Assembly: GCA_021613335.1 (NCBI GenBank)
Contig: JAJTWR010000231.1
Location: forward strand, 3,388,501 to 3,452,500
From: Whitmania pigra
Lineage: Eukaryota > Annelida > Clitellata > Hirudinida > Haemopidae
Direction: 5' to 3'
DNA length: 64,000 nucleotides
Part shown: piece after piece, positions 50,691 to 62,913 of the stretch
Numbering within the stretch: the first letter of the stretch is position 1
Layout of the letters: every line of letters begins with the position of its first letter
Program-made: the position numbers and the translations under genes
The notes under the pieces: generated by a model
Database searches by the model: none
Told to the model about the DNA's origin: nothing
What the model saw: the letters and a program-made list of their open reading frames with translations, nothing else

Positions 50691-53600
50691 AGATCAAATC
50701 AAAAAATCCGTTTACTTGTGTTTATAAGTTATTGCTATATATTAATTAAGCGATCTATGCAAATTATAATTTTACTTTTAATTAATAATCTGATAAATTT
50801 GAGATATTTAAGGTAAGAAATCGTTAATAGTTTCACACTAAATTCATTTATTTACTTCAAGTTTTAAAGTTAAAATAAAAAAAATTCTAAACATTTAAAT
50901 TTTATTTGCCTAACGAGGAAGGATATTCGTACGCATGCAAGCTCACTTGCTTCAAATTCTCTCGAGAAAAACTGATTTAAAGATTTTTGGTGTTGCCAGG
51001 AATTATTTGCAAATTTTTTAAATAATATGTAACCGTTGGAAACATTCAAAACATCTTGCTATAAAATTTAAACAAATTGAATGCTAAATAATTAAATAAA
51101 ACCAATGAATTAATTCCAACGAAGAGAAAATAATTTTAAAATAATTTGTTTTTTAAATTCGTGATGAATCTAAAAAAATTATTTCCACTAAGAACATGTT
51201 AACATGATGATTTCAATGAGGGACTTTTTTGGTATTGAGCTGTTTGTTGTGCCTTGACTGTTGAAACGCCATTGATTGAAAGTGCTTTGCAGAACAACAT
51301 GCTTACATGCATCTGCTATGTGCATGTACCTAGGCGTCATCTATAGGTTACATATGTAATACATACTACCTAAGCATACATGTACTGATATAAGTTGTTT
51401 CCGTTAATTTTAAATCGTCTCATTTCAATGTTTAGAATATTGAAATTTGTATTGTTCAAGTGGATTTAAAAGTGCATTTAGGTTCAATTATCTGCTTATC
51501 TATATTTGAAAGGAGTCTGTTTTAAAAAATGTAAAATCCTATAAGAAGCATTTGCAAATGTTTACAAATTAATTTAAAAGTGAAACTTTGAATTTTTCAG
51601 GATTACATCGTTTATATTGCATCAAATATTGCTTGCTAACTCGATTTATTTCGACAAATGTTTCCATAAAATTTTTAAATGAGAGGATGATGATGGAAGC
51701 GCAACAGGAGAACAACAACATTTTCATGAATAACGTGTTGAAATCACGTATATTTAATGGATAATATGCGAAACTTGGTGGCGAACAATGGAACGAATTC
51801 GAGCTGAGGATGTGAAATTGTTGTTCATGAAGAAAGGAACTTTTAAGAAATGAACATTTTAAATGAGATTCCAAACGATGCTCTGCAATTATGTCTCAAT
51901 GCCTACTAATTTGCAACATGTTGAGCAACACTGTTCGTAACATTTAGTGTAAACTGAGTTGGAATGAAGATATTTCTTTGACTCAATAATTTAACTTTTT
52001 GAAGAACTTTCATTACTTGCTAAGCATTGATTTCTTCGAATGTTTTGGAATTTCGTGAATTTGGATGATATTCAATCAATTAATTGAAACATGAAATGAG
52101 AAAATAAAGCAAGTTAAATAACTGCTAACTCTTGCACGCACTTATTATTACAATCACGCACACAGGTTGATATTGTCGCATAAACCTTTTAAATACTTCC
52201 GACTATTCTGTACCTATTGACCTAAGATGGAAATTTGTAATAAAAAATGTTGATCTTCCATTTTCCATTGCGGATTTATGGAAATGCAATGTTCAGCTTA
52301 CCTCAATGAATGCAACATAAATATAAATTTATAAATACATATTAACAAATATAATTTTTATAATCGGGGAAATAAATCACAATTAATTTCTAACTGTTAA
52401 TATTTCTTGCATAGATTTCAACTCTAAAAAAAAATTCTTAAAGAGCTTATAATTACAGGATAAATTTACTTCACTGCCATGTTCACTCCCAATGAAAGGC
52501 CTCTAATTAAGGCGGTTTGTGATGCAATTACAGTAATTTAATTATTTAATTACAGTAATTGCAATTTAAGTCGACCAATTTAATTTGTTACTTTTAGGAC
52601 ATCTGTACTGCCATGGATGCCTGTTGTTTTAGAAAATAACATTTTAATTTACTTATTTCTCCTTGAAAACTTGGCACAACCTTTGTCTTACTAATTCTAA
52701 TTCAATGCACTGATTATTTAATAATTTTGGCAATTTAATGATTTTGTGAGATAACAAATAGGTAATTTAATAAGTTAATAATAGTTGATTTATCGTTAAA
52801 TCATGCAATTTCTTATTGTAAGAATCTCACAAAGTGTTTGAGAAGTGGAAACTTTCAAGTTAAATTAGAATTTACAATTTTCAACTGTTTGTTTTTCTGT
52901 CAAAATTTTGAAACATTTGAACGTTCATCACATTTACGCTGCCATGAAGTTGTGCAAATAATTTTGGGTAATTGAGTTTAATCCGTAAAAATACTTATTA
53001 ATAAATGCTTTATTTTTAACAATCTATAAATAAGAAATAAATATTTTAAGGTTTCCCAATTGAATGGGTCAGATCGGAAAAGAACTCATTCAAAATCAAC
53101 AAAAGCCTTAAATACGTGCCTAATCAAATGGAGATGTGAAAATATAGGGATTATTTATTACAAATGGAGAGTTTGAAAACATGTATTACTTATTACAAAA
53201 ACTTTTTAACCAAATAACTCTGTTGTTATTCTGTTATTTATAACTCGGATAAAAAGCCATGCAAAGAGCAAGAGATAATAACAATGATGTATTTGGAGAT
53301 GTTATCGATGCTCACCAAGTAGTTGATGTCTTGCTTCGAAAAATGGGATTTTATCTCAAAACACTGTAGGATTTGAAAACCAAACTGTAGATCCTAAAAA
53401 CATGTGATCCATAAAATGCTTCTGATTGGTATAGGTAATGGTTAATTCGGATGGTTAATTAAGTCATCATCTTCAATTGATTGTCCTGGAACAAAACAAT
53501 TATTTTTTTTATAATTTTCAAAGAAAAAGAATTCCTAATTAAAAGACTCTTCGTCATTTTTACAACATTGCACTCAAATCTTCGTGATTTTTGAAGATGA

Positions 53601-54532
53601 TTTTTTAAGCTGTCATTCTATTTTATCAGTTCCTCCAATTTTAATTTTATTAAATTATTTTATTGTTATTATTTTATTTTTTTTATATTCTGAAAAACTT
53701 TAAAAGTTTTAAACAATATTTTGTAAAATTCACTTTCAAATCTTGCATGGACAGCTGATAAAATTAATCATTTTCAACTTAACTTGATTTTTTTTGCTTT
53801 TGATGGGCATCAGCTGCTGCTGACAAATTCTGAATTGGTTTAAAGCGATATTTTTGAAAAAATTATTTAGAAAATATTTGAAATTTAAAATAAATGCAAT
53901 TTAGGAAGAAGCACAAAAATCGGGAAAATTGCTTTTGATTGGAAAAGATAATCTGGAGTTGGAAATCTCCCTTCCTCGACTTGTTTGCTGGTTTTGCATT
54001 TTCATCCCTTTTTTGATTTGTTCGCATTGTTTGCTCAACCTGTCAATAAAAAGAAAAGATAACACGCGAAGCAATATTATTAATATTTTGGCATAATTAC
54101 TATGACATTTGCTGAAATTGCAATTAGGTTAATTGAATCGCAATGAAAATTATTCTCCAAAAATGATTTTGCTTCAGCTTTTATAATCTAAATCCCAAAT
54201 TGGATAAAGCTATTAAAAAGGAAAATATAAATTGCAGCTTATTGAAGGTGATCAATCATTTAATTATTTCAATTAATAATTATTTATTCAAATATTCTTG
54301 AAGATTTTAAAGGTATTTCAGTGCATAACAGCTTGATAAATGATGCTGGAATTAGAATACTGGTTATGTAGATTTTTAAAGCTATAATTTAATTAATATT
54401 TTGCGCTTATCATTACTTTGAATATTTATTGTTTGACATTATAATATTTGAATAATAAAAACAAAAACAAAAAATAAATGTGTGTTTTTGAAAGCGATTG
54501 AAAACATGAAGTTATTAAATCCACATGATTCC
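50691..54532. other. AT-rich DNA, no gene seen
   Basis: The minus-strand frame at 51569-51874 shows no domain. No receptor-like exon on the + strand. Confidence 0.4.
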
Positions 54533-54565
54533 TGCTGTTGAACTCGGTTATGTCGCCGGTATTTG
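54533..54565. mobile_element. Solo end of the Tigger/pogo family
   Basis: GAACTCGGTTATGTCGCCGG matches the left terminus of copy B (AACCCGGTTATGTCGCCGGC). No opposite end found nearby. Confidence 0.5.
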
Positions 54566-56022
54566 AAAGAAAAATTTGATTTTTTGAAGAAATTTTGTTT
54601 TTTGATTTATTAAATAAAGTAACTATAGTTTGGATAATAAATTAGTATTAGTATTAAATTTGAAATGTATTTAAAATATTTTAAAATATATACTTGTCCT
54701 AATATTTGGATAAATTTAATTTAAAACGCCTAAAACATTTTTTGGACATAAAAATATGTTAAGAGAATTAAATTTTAAAAATAATTTCGTTTCTTTCATA
54801 CAAAAACCGAGTAGGTCAGGAGAAGTCGAATCTCTTGAGAATTGATTTTCATTAAGAAATCCTCGCAAATTCGATGCAAAATCAAATCAAGAACTTTCAA
54901 GTGAAATGCAGATGATTCGGATGGAAACATCAGAGAAGATGAGAATTCATGACATGAACAAACTGAACGAACCATTGATTTCAAAGACAGTTCTAAACTA
55001 AACTAAATAATGTTTTCCATGAACATAGGATGATCCGAATTGAAGAACCATTTATTTATTTATTTATTTATTTATTTATTCTGCTGCCAACTCCACAACT
55101 GTTTTGAGGCTATACAAGAACTTCCCAAAGCTAAATCGTTCAATACAACATCATTGCAGTATAATAAGATTTTTCACTAAATATATTTTTGACTTTTAAT
55201 ATGAAAATGAATAAACTGGAAAATAATATTATATTATAAAAACTTTAAATTTAAGTTAGATAATCAATTATTTAAAAATTCTGAAGAACATTAAGGAATT
55301 AAAAAAAAACTTTTTAATTGAGAAAATTAAGAGATTTAAAAACAAACTTTTTAATTTCTTAGTGGAAAAGCACAATGCGGTGAATGCTTTTAGAATATTT
55401 TAATATTCTGATTTTAAAAACTTGGACAAATTGATAATTATTTTTAAACTTAAAATTTTATTATTTTATTTTATTATATCGTCTGAAATGCACGATACAT
55501 TTTAGTCAACTGAAATAAATGTTTCTTATTAAAGTAATAAAGATATAACATTAAGAACAACGCAACAAATGATCGATCGTTATGACAGATTATTTTCATT
55601 TCTTCATTTTCAGACTTTAAAACTGCAAAGAAGCTCTCATTAATGAGAGAACATGCGACAACATGCAATAAGTCTTATTATCTTGTTATTATTAATTAAA
55701 ACTTGATGAGAATTAATTACTCGCAGGAATAAATACAAAAAAAAACTATGCTTAAAATAAACCGAGTAGATATCGACCCGTGTTCGTGCATGTTATAGTT
55801 TCTATAATCTCCTCTCGACGACAGCCAGCAAATATAAGGAAACGACACCATTAACTCAGACCTTCTTCCGGATGTTACGCGAGGAATTCACAATGAATTC
55901 TATATTTTTGTGAATTCTAATATTTTAAATCAATGCTTTTAAATTGTTAAAAAATCTGCAAATATAGTGAGGATGTCTTTATAAAAAAATCAAAACATTT
56001 CACTGAAAAGCTCAGCTTAAAG
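54566..56022. other. Upstream region of receptor module 2
   Basis: (TTTA)n run at 55048-55081, followed by a non-AT patch to about 55140 that may be repeat. The 5' flank of module 2 should hold its promoter. An acceptor-like CTCAG at 56011-56015 lies just before the ATG. Confidence 0.35.
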
Positions 56023-56755
56023 ATGAACTTACTGATATCAGTGCTTGTGGTCATAACTTCTTGGAGATTAGGATGGACAGAATGGAATGTTTCACAAACT
56101 TTCCAATTTCGAATCGCCCTCATTCTTCCCTACAGTAGCAACTACCAATTTTCCATCTTCAAAGTGGAGCCTGCCGTGAGGATTGCCATGGAGAAATCAT
56201 TGACCAGAAACATCCTTTCGAAAGGTGCCAACCTGACCCTGATGATGGGAAACTCCGGTTGTTCTGAGATCGAAGCTCCCCTGACTGCCATTGACATGTT
56301 CACCGACAAACCAAATCGACCTAGCGTCTTCCTCGGACCGAACTGTGACTATGCCACTGCTCCGGTGGCAAGGTATGCCTCCAGCATCAACTGGGACATA
56401 CCTGTCATATCCTCGGGAGCCTTCGTTCAAACTTTGAGGGGTAACGATCAATACAGGCTCCTAACCAGGATGCTGGGGTCCTACCCGATGATAGGGAGAA
56501 TCATTTCAAAATTGTACGAGCACTCCAATTGGACGGTATCAGGTATGATAATCTCCAGCAACCTGGGAGACAGAAGCCATCTCGGCAAAAGCGATTGCTA
56601 CTTTTTGATGGCTGGAATTAAAACATTCCTCGAGAGGTTGAAACACAAAGTAAGTTTCGACTTTTTCGATGAGAAAGTGAAACCAGGAGAGGTGAACATA
56701 AAAGGTTTGGCCAACATGAGCTCAATTCTCGAAGCCATATCCATGGAGGCCAGAA
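56023..56755 (+). CDS. Natriuretic-peptide-receptor-like protein, N-terminal half of the ligand-binding domain (module 2, single exon, partial)
   Basis: 244 codons plus one base, ending at donor AGA|A-GTAAGC (phase 1). Signal peptide about residues 1-18 (MNLLISVLVVITSWRLGW). Then FRIALILPYSSNYQF (29-43), VEPAVRIAMEKS (48-59), GNSGCSEIEAPLTAID (76-91), SVFLGPNCDYATAPVARYAS (101-120), WDIPVISSGAF (124-134), W170, SDCYFLMAGIKTFLERL (190-206) and NMSSILEAISMEAR (231-244). Order and motifs are those of natriuretic peptide receptors. Cys80 and Cys108 sit where the family's first disulfide lies; Cys192 corresponds to the cysteine of NCYF. Glycosylation sites NVS 22, NLT 70, NWT 169, NMS 231. Downstream exons are not found in the remaining 7 kb. 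Paralogue of module 1, but without its intron. Confidence 0.88.
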
Positions 56756-57478
56756 GTAAGCATCTTCACGTTTAGATTTTAAGAAAGATTTCATGTTTAC
56801 TTTACGTTTGCTAAAAATTGATCTCTTTCGTAAATAAATTTTGGCAGAGGCGTCATGCTAAATGATGAAGTAGTTTATTTAAATGAAGATATTTGCACAG
56901 TAATATGCTTTTAATTTTGAATTTAAATTAGAATTTATATTCTTAAAAACTGCTTATACTTACTTGCACATTCAGATTTTACAATCATTTTATCTCTATA
57001 ATTGTTAATTTTAAATTTTAATAATAAAATAAATAGGAATAACTACTAAAAATTAAAATAATATTTTTATTTATTACTTAGTTTATTATCACTATCCTAT
57101 CAACCATTTTGGAAATACTTAACATTTATTCATAACTTTTTAAAAAATTTCCTTAATAATAATAATAAAATTTAATATTAAAATATAAAAGCCCACCCAT
57201 CAAACTTAGAAACATTCCATAAAAATTGGACTTCACCTTTTGCCATTCATGGTCCCATGGTTGACTGGGGTGAGTGAATATTGAGGTCAATGAGTACTGA
57301 GGTCAGTGAGTACTGAGGTCAGTGAGTGAGATCATGTGAAACTGAGAGTACTTTGTTAGAGTTTCATTAATTAAGTGGGCTTTCAAACTCAATATTTGAA
57401 TATTTAATTTTACATGGCCCTGCTAAAGGATGTTTAATGGTGTTAACGGTGATGAAGATGCTGCTGATGATGATGACA

Positions 57479-57510
<32 letters not shown>

Positions 57511-57845
57511 AAGTTGATGGTGATTATTTGATTTGGTGATGATGGTGTTATTGTCAAGATGACGTTAAGACTTTGAATTAAAAGATTATGAAATTCTGGA
57601 AATTAATTAAAAATTAATCTTAATATTTGAGGTGTCAACAAGGATTGGTTCAACGTAATGCGAGTCTGAGTTGCAATCATTACCAGCACTGCAATCATCG
57701 TCATCGTCATCATTCCTATGCTTCCAAGTCATTTACTTCTTGTAAGTCGAATACTGCGCAAAGGACTTTTTAAAGCAAAAACTTATATTAATTGAGGGAA
57801 GAATTGCTGTTGATGCAGCTGCGATGAGTTTAATTGTTAAGATGA

Positions 57846-57932
<87 letters not shown>

Positions 57933-58644
57933 CGACGATGATGATGACAACGACGACGACGGTGATGATGATGCTTATGTCGGTATAAACATCGATAATG
58001 ACAAATGTGAAATGAGAATGAACGAATGAACGAATGAATGAGCAAAAATGAGACCATTCATATCAGGAAGCCTGTTTCGTCATAGATAACAACGATAACG
58101 TATCACTTGAGGTACCACTACACAGCACAGAGCAAGACCACGAGAACTTATGAATAAAAATGATTAATTACAATAACTGGAGAGTTTTATTAATTAGTTA
58201 AATAAATAAATAAATTAATTATTACAAAATAATAATATTAATAATTATGAAATTATTATTTGTAATTATGAAATTATTATTTGTAATTATGAAATTATTG
58301 TTTAGGTAATTATTATAAAATAATAATTATTATGTCTCAATAGTCAGAAAGGCTTAACTTTTACGCAACAGACACAACTAAATACTATTTCACTAATTAC
58401 AGGCAATTAAAATTAAAAATTAACAGATATCACGGTCTTCAGATTAGTTTAACAGAACCAACAGACATTAAATAGATTAAAGAGGAATTTTACATTATAA
58501 TTATAATAGTAATAATAATAATTGTTCGTGTAAAATATCACGAATTATTTACAATAATGAACTGTGTGATACTTCCGAACATACTTGAAATTTATTTCCT
58601 ATCTTTCGATAACTTATAAACTATGCATTGTTAATGTTTGCACG
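56756..58644. other. Downstream intron or intergenic DNA with tandem repeats
   Basis: 16-bp repeat GTGAGTACTGAGGTCA (57286-57330), (GAT)n (57465-57510), (GAC)n(GAT)n (57842-57975), TAATTATGAAATTATTATTTG-like 21-mers (58240-58310). No exon with receptor similarity seen. Confidence 0.45.
57842..57975. repeat. (GAC)n(GAT)n(GAC)n tract
   Basis: About 20 GAC then 10 GAT triplets, then mixed. A His/Arg-rich minus-strand frame is a product of it. Confidence 0.92.
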
Positions 58645-58816
58645 TATTTATCCAGCAGTTCTCAACCTTTCCGACGCCCCGACCCCCAACATTGTTGCCG
58701 TTATGCTGTTATACTGTTATGCTGTTATGCCGTTTACATCTAAATGTTAGAAAATTTATATTTAAGACTTGTCTATGCACATATCACACCTGGAAGATTT
58801 AGATAGTTTTAAATAT

Positions 58817-59125
58817 TGAAATAACCCGGGGGTCCGCAAATAAGTAAGTTAACTAATAAGTTTATTAGAGCAGGTATTCAGTTAACGGAACTGAATAATA
58901 GAAGTTAAGCGTTTAAGGAATTGAGGTACTTAAGGATGCAAATGGTTATTTGGGCTTCTAAGTTGACTTGATTCTCGTTGTTTGTCAGGTGATTATCGAG
59001 AATGCCTTTCTGTAGCAAAAATAGATCCCACGTGTACGGAAAAGATGCCAAATATAATTAAGTACAAATTTAACTATATTAGCAATATAAACTTAATTAA
59101 CTTCCAAAAATCTAAGTTTACAACA
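58817..59125 (-). repeat. 3' LTR
   Basis: Downstream LTR in the element's own direction. Carries CGTGTACGG where the other LTR has CGTGCCCGG. Confidence 0.92.
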
Positions 59126-59136
59126 TTATACCCTCC

Positions 59137-60342
59137 TTAAATCTGTTCGTCCCGAACAGACTGCTGCTCCCCGTGGTACTTCGCCAGTCGGCGAATGTGT
59201 GCCAGCTTCATTTTTACTCTCGGGACACAATCTCTAACACGGTGCCCATGTACCATCATTGTTTCAATGCGAGCCCGTCCTCCTCTGGTATCTCTACTAA
59301 AACGCTCACTGAAAAAGATCAGCAAAACAGCCAACAGCACTAAATGCTCGCCTCGAATCTCCGACGACCTCCGAAGGTCAGAAAACCCGCCCTGGCTGAG
59401 AACTCCACAAATGAACTCCTCAGACATTGATCCAACCTTATCAACCACATACTCACGACCGCCGAGTACCTCACCGCCAACATCTCCACCCTCAGTTACA
59501 ATGACATCCGCAGCTCCAACCTCCACGACATCTACAGCTGAATCAAATTCGGAAACCTCCAACTCAAATCGATCGCCACTGTTTTCCGGGTCCAGTTCCT
59601 CCACTGATTCCTCAACTCGAGGAGGCTCCACTCTGGTCTCTCCCAAAGTCCCCCCTTCAATTATTTCTTCGGTTCTCTCCACAACCGATACCAACGAGGC
59701 AATCGTGCACGGAACTGGCTCATCGGACACTGGCGCGACTTCTCTGGAGTCTGCGAAACTCTCCCTCAGCTCACCGTTGTCCTTATTCTCAACATTTATT
59801 GGGAGCTCCACTATTGGACTGTCCCCGTCAACTACCAAACTGGCCTCACTCACCTCAGCAAAGGTCTCCTCAGCACCGTTCTCCTCACCCAGCTCTTCCC
59901 TCAGCTCCATTCCCGATTCCTCACTCCATGGAAGAAACACTTCGCTTTCCAAAGTTCTTCCATCTACAATTTCCTCGGTCTCCTTCTCAACCGAAACCAG
60001 TGTGGCAATCGGGTACACTGCTGAGGCCCCAGCTGGCATGATGTTTATGGTGCTCGATGGAGTCTCCTCCGGTTGGTAGCTAGTAGAGGCCTTGTTGGAG
60101 AAAACCTCAGTTACTTTTTCCATCTTTTCTTCAAAGCTTTGCATCATTTTATCCATATTTCCCATCACCCATTTCAGACCCGGATCAACAAATATATAAG
60201 CTTCTGGATCCTCACCCTGGTCTACTATCCACGACAGCAGGCGATCCTGCAATTCTTCCCTGGAGCCTTTCGAATCCATTTGCCTCAACTTAAGCTCACG
60301 TCTCATTCCAGCAAAAGTTAAATCTTCTAAGACCTTGCTCAT
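59137..60342 (-). CDS. SAP-domain Gag-like protein of the LTR retroelement
   Basis: Intact 401-aa frame between primer binding site and polypurine tract; the start ATG lies 15 bases after the PBS. Residues about 8-42 form a SAP helix-extension-helix (FAGMRRELKLRQMDSKGSRE, then ELQDRLLSW), a DNA-binding motif also present at the N-terminus of some Gypsy-type Gag proteins, followed by GEDPEAYIFVDPG. A coiled-coil-like MDKMMQSFEEKMEKV follows, then about 220 strongly acidic, Glu/Val-rich residues in two similar halves (IATLVSVEKETEEIVDGRTL and IASLVSVVERTEEIIEGGTL), a hydrophobic stretch HLVLLAVLLIFF (about 332-343) and a basic end. No CCHC knuckle. The opposite strand carries a Ser-rich shadow frame. 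A role as Gag supplied to trans-acting enzymes is inferred. Confidence 0.8.
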   Translation of the reverse strand: MSKVLEDLTFAGMRRELKLRQMDSKGSREELQDRLLSWIVDQGEDPEAYIFVDPGLKWVMGNMDKMMQSFEEKMEKVTEVFSNKASTSYQPEETPSSTINIMPAGASAVYPIATLVSVEKETEEIVDGRTLESEVFLPWSEESGMELREELGEENGAEETFAEVSEASLVVDGDSPIVELPINVENKDNGELRESFADSREVAPVSDEPVPCTIASLVSVVERTEEIIEGGTLGETRVEPPRVEESVEELDPENSGDRFELEVSEFDSAVDVVEVGAADVIVTEGGDVGGEVLGGREYVVDKVGSMSEEFICGVLSQGGFSDLRRSSEIRGEHLVLLAVLLIFFSERFSRDTRGGRARIETMMVHGHRVRDCVPRVKMKLAHIRRLAKYHGEQQSVRDEQI

Positions 60343-60376
60343 GACTTACTTTTTGGGATCCCACTCCTGACACCAA

Positions 60377-60686
60377 TGAAATAACCCGGGGGTCCGCAAA
60401 TAAGTAAGTTAACTAATAAGTTTATTAGAGCAGGTATTCAGTTAACGGAACTGAATAATAGAAGTTAAGCGTTTAAGGAATTGAGGTACTTAAGGATGCA
60501 AATGGTTATTTGGGCTTCTAAGTTGACTTGATTCTCGTTGTTTGTCAGGTGATTATCGAGAATGCCTTTCTCTGTAGCAAAATAGATCCCACGTGCCCGG
60601 AAAAGATGCCAAATATAATTAAGTACAAATTTAACTATATTAGCAATATAAACTTAATTAACTTCCAAAAATCTAAGTTTACAACA
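60377..60686 (-). repeat. 5' LTR
   Basis: Upstream LTR of the element on the minus strand, directly followed by the tRNA-Leu primer binding site. Should contain the element's promoter. Confidence 0.92.
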
Positions 60687-61245
60687 ATATGAAAACATGA
60701 GATATATTGTCATGTTTTTGAATTATTTCTTTAGTAACATTATTTGGGTTTCTTAACCAGCTTCAGTGAGATGGCAGTGCTTGCTAAATTCAAGATTTAA
60801 TAAAATAAAGATTTAATTTAGCAACCAACAAACTTGCTTACTAGCAAACATAAACTTAACAGAGAACGAGAGATGTGAACACATCCTTGTCTTGTGTATT
60901 TCATTTGTGCAATATCAAAAAAACATAATTAGTTGGCTGTACCAAGTTACCACAGTTGATATTTTGTATCCAGCCAGCCTGCAAACCATTCGCTAAACGT
61001 CAAAATATCTCCGCAAGAATCTCTGCTATCCAGCAAATGATCCGACGCAACATTGAGCGTTGTACAAATTGTATAATACAATAGTCAAAAAATGCTTGCT
61101 TATAAAAGCTTTTGGCTCAAATTTATATGTGGGATAAGGTTTTGTCAAGTATTTTTAAAAATATATTTAAACAAATATTTATTCTAAGTGTCTTTGCGAT
61201 CCCAGGGGGGTCGCGGCCTACAGGTTGAGAACCGGTGTATTACTC

Positions 61246-62050
61246 GATACTGATTATCATCAATCAATACAATTCGTAATCATAATCATCAACATAATCA
61301 ATATCAATCAATAACAGTGCGTCATATTCTTCAAAACAAATGCAAGGCATTCTGAAGGACGAGAGAACATAACAACCTGGATTTCAGCAATTCAAATAAA
61401 CAAATTCTCACAATATAAGTATTTACTTATTAAATAATATGCATGTTTATATATTAATTAAATATTTATATATTAATGGTCAGTGTTAAAAGTTAAAATA
61501 AGCTAAAAAGCTATAAATATGACTCAAAACGTTTAAAATAAAAATGAGAGGAAACAGGAATTTGTTTGTTGATGGATTGAGGTAGAATCAGGTTGTTCAA
61601 ATATTCACACTTTTAAATATTCAAAAACGTTTTTGAGAAAATGAGAAGGTCAAAGTTAGGATAAAAAAATATATTCGCAAGAATTATGAAAACATTTAAG
61701 GCACTTTTGAGTATTTATTGCCGTTTTAAAATATTGTTTTCATCTAAAAATGACCATTAAATTAACTCCACAAATAAATAAATAAATTACTGAATGTTTA
61801 AGTCTTAAATATTAAAAGTCTAATAAATTGATAAAAATGTCATTTATGATTAAAAATATGAGAAGGAGAAGTTTTTTTTGAGAGCTTTTTAGAAACATTT
61901 GAAGATTACAAGCACCTGTCCTTTCATTCAAGTTGACGTTGAAATATCGCTTCATTTTCTTCCAATTGCTTGGCAATTGCACTTATTTTGCAATTTAAAG
62001 TACTTTTTAATTATTCTTTTGCAACCTCACAACCACATCATATTTTAATG
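61246..62050. other. AT-rich DNA, no gene seen
   Basis: Nothing recognisable apart from short AT runs. Confidence 0.4.
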
Positions 62051-62215
62051 TTAAAGTTAATAACTTTATATTATTACAATAAAATATTACATTAATACAG
62101 TAAAATATTAAATCATAAACATTATTAAACATACATTATACAATAACATATTACATTATTACAATATTAAATTATATACATTATTATACATATATTATAT
62201 AATAACATATTACAT
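62051..62215. repeat. Degenerate TATTACATTATTACAATAAA-type tandem repeat
   Basis: Several diverged units of about 30-50 bases, e.g. AACATATTACATTATTACAA occurring twice. Confidence 0.6.
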
Positions 62216-62514
62216 TATTAATTTGCTTTCCTGATTTCCTCAACCCCCGATTCGTTTATTGCTCAAATTTCTCGTTAATCACTGCTTCAAATATGAGAAA
62301 AATATTAAAAGTAAATAAAAATATTTAAACAAGTAATACATTAAAATAATATTGTTAAAGTATTTCCTGTATAAAGTATTTAAACAAACATGAAAATGTT
62401 GGAAACTTAAAATATTTCGTCACGAAGAATGCTGATGAGATTCACTTCGTTGATTTCCTCATTCAACGCAAAACAAAGTCAATGAATGTTCCAATTGCGA
62501 CACTTTGTCTTCAG

Positions 62515-62600
62515 CTGAGGTTGAATTTTGTGGTTGAATTTGTGGTTAAATTTATGGTTCAATTTTGTGGTTCAATTTTTGGTTGAATTTTGTTATTATA
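62515..62600. repeat. 16-17-bp tandem repeat, about 5 copies
   Basis: Unit GGTTGAATTTTGT with small changes (GGTTCAATTTTGT, GGTTAAATTTAT). Confidence 0.75.
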
Positions 62601-62715
62601 AATTCTTACTTTAAAAACTTCTTTCTAATCAATACTTTCACTAAAATATTTGAATTAAACACTGATATTTATTAGTTCTGTTTTGAAATCACACTTTGTT
62701 TTAATTTGCCAAAGC

Positions 62716-62910
<195 letters not shown>

Positions 62911-62913
<3 letters not shown>

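Larger units (their letters stand above)
58817..60686 (-). mobile_element. Short non-autonomous LTR retroelement, near-identical LTRs
   Basis: Two direct repeats, 58817-59125 (309 bp) and 60377-60686 (310 bp), each TG...CA on the minus strand (TGTTGTAAAC to GTTATTTCA). They differ only by a 2-base and a 1-base length change and two substitutions near 59030/60595. Flanked by ATAT (58813-58816 and 60687-60690), a 4-bp TSD. The primer binding site TGGTGTCAGGAGTGGGAT (60375-60358) is complementary to the 3' end of tRNA-Leu. Polypurine tract AAGGAGGG at about 59138-59131. The interior is only about 1.25 kb with one ORF and no protease, RT, RNase H or integrase. Confidence 0.95.
58645..61245. mobile_element. 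hAT-type element, split by an LTR retroelement
   Basis: Outer ends: left CAGCAGTTCTCAACCTTTCC at 58653, right AGGTTGAGAACCGGTG ending 61237, with GATCCCAGGGGGGTCGCGGC just inside. Flanks TATTTATC (58645-58652) and TATTACTC (61238-61245) agree at 6 of 8 bases, as an aged 8-bp TSD. Same family as 1742-2706. Without the insert the element is about 711 bp and has no transposase. Confidence 0.75.

Noticed and set aside
42566..56022. Further receptor exons between the two modules
   Set aside because: I looked for ANF-receptor, membrane, kinase-homology or cyclase motifs and saw none; the longer frames there belong to Tigger and LINE remnants or match nothing.
59195..60079. 294-codon Ser/Thr/Pro-rich plus-strand frame
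   Set aside because: Antisense shadow of the SAP-domain ORF, whose strand agrees with PBS, polypurine tract and LTR orientation.
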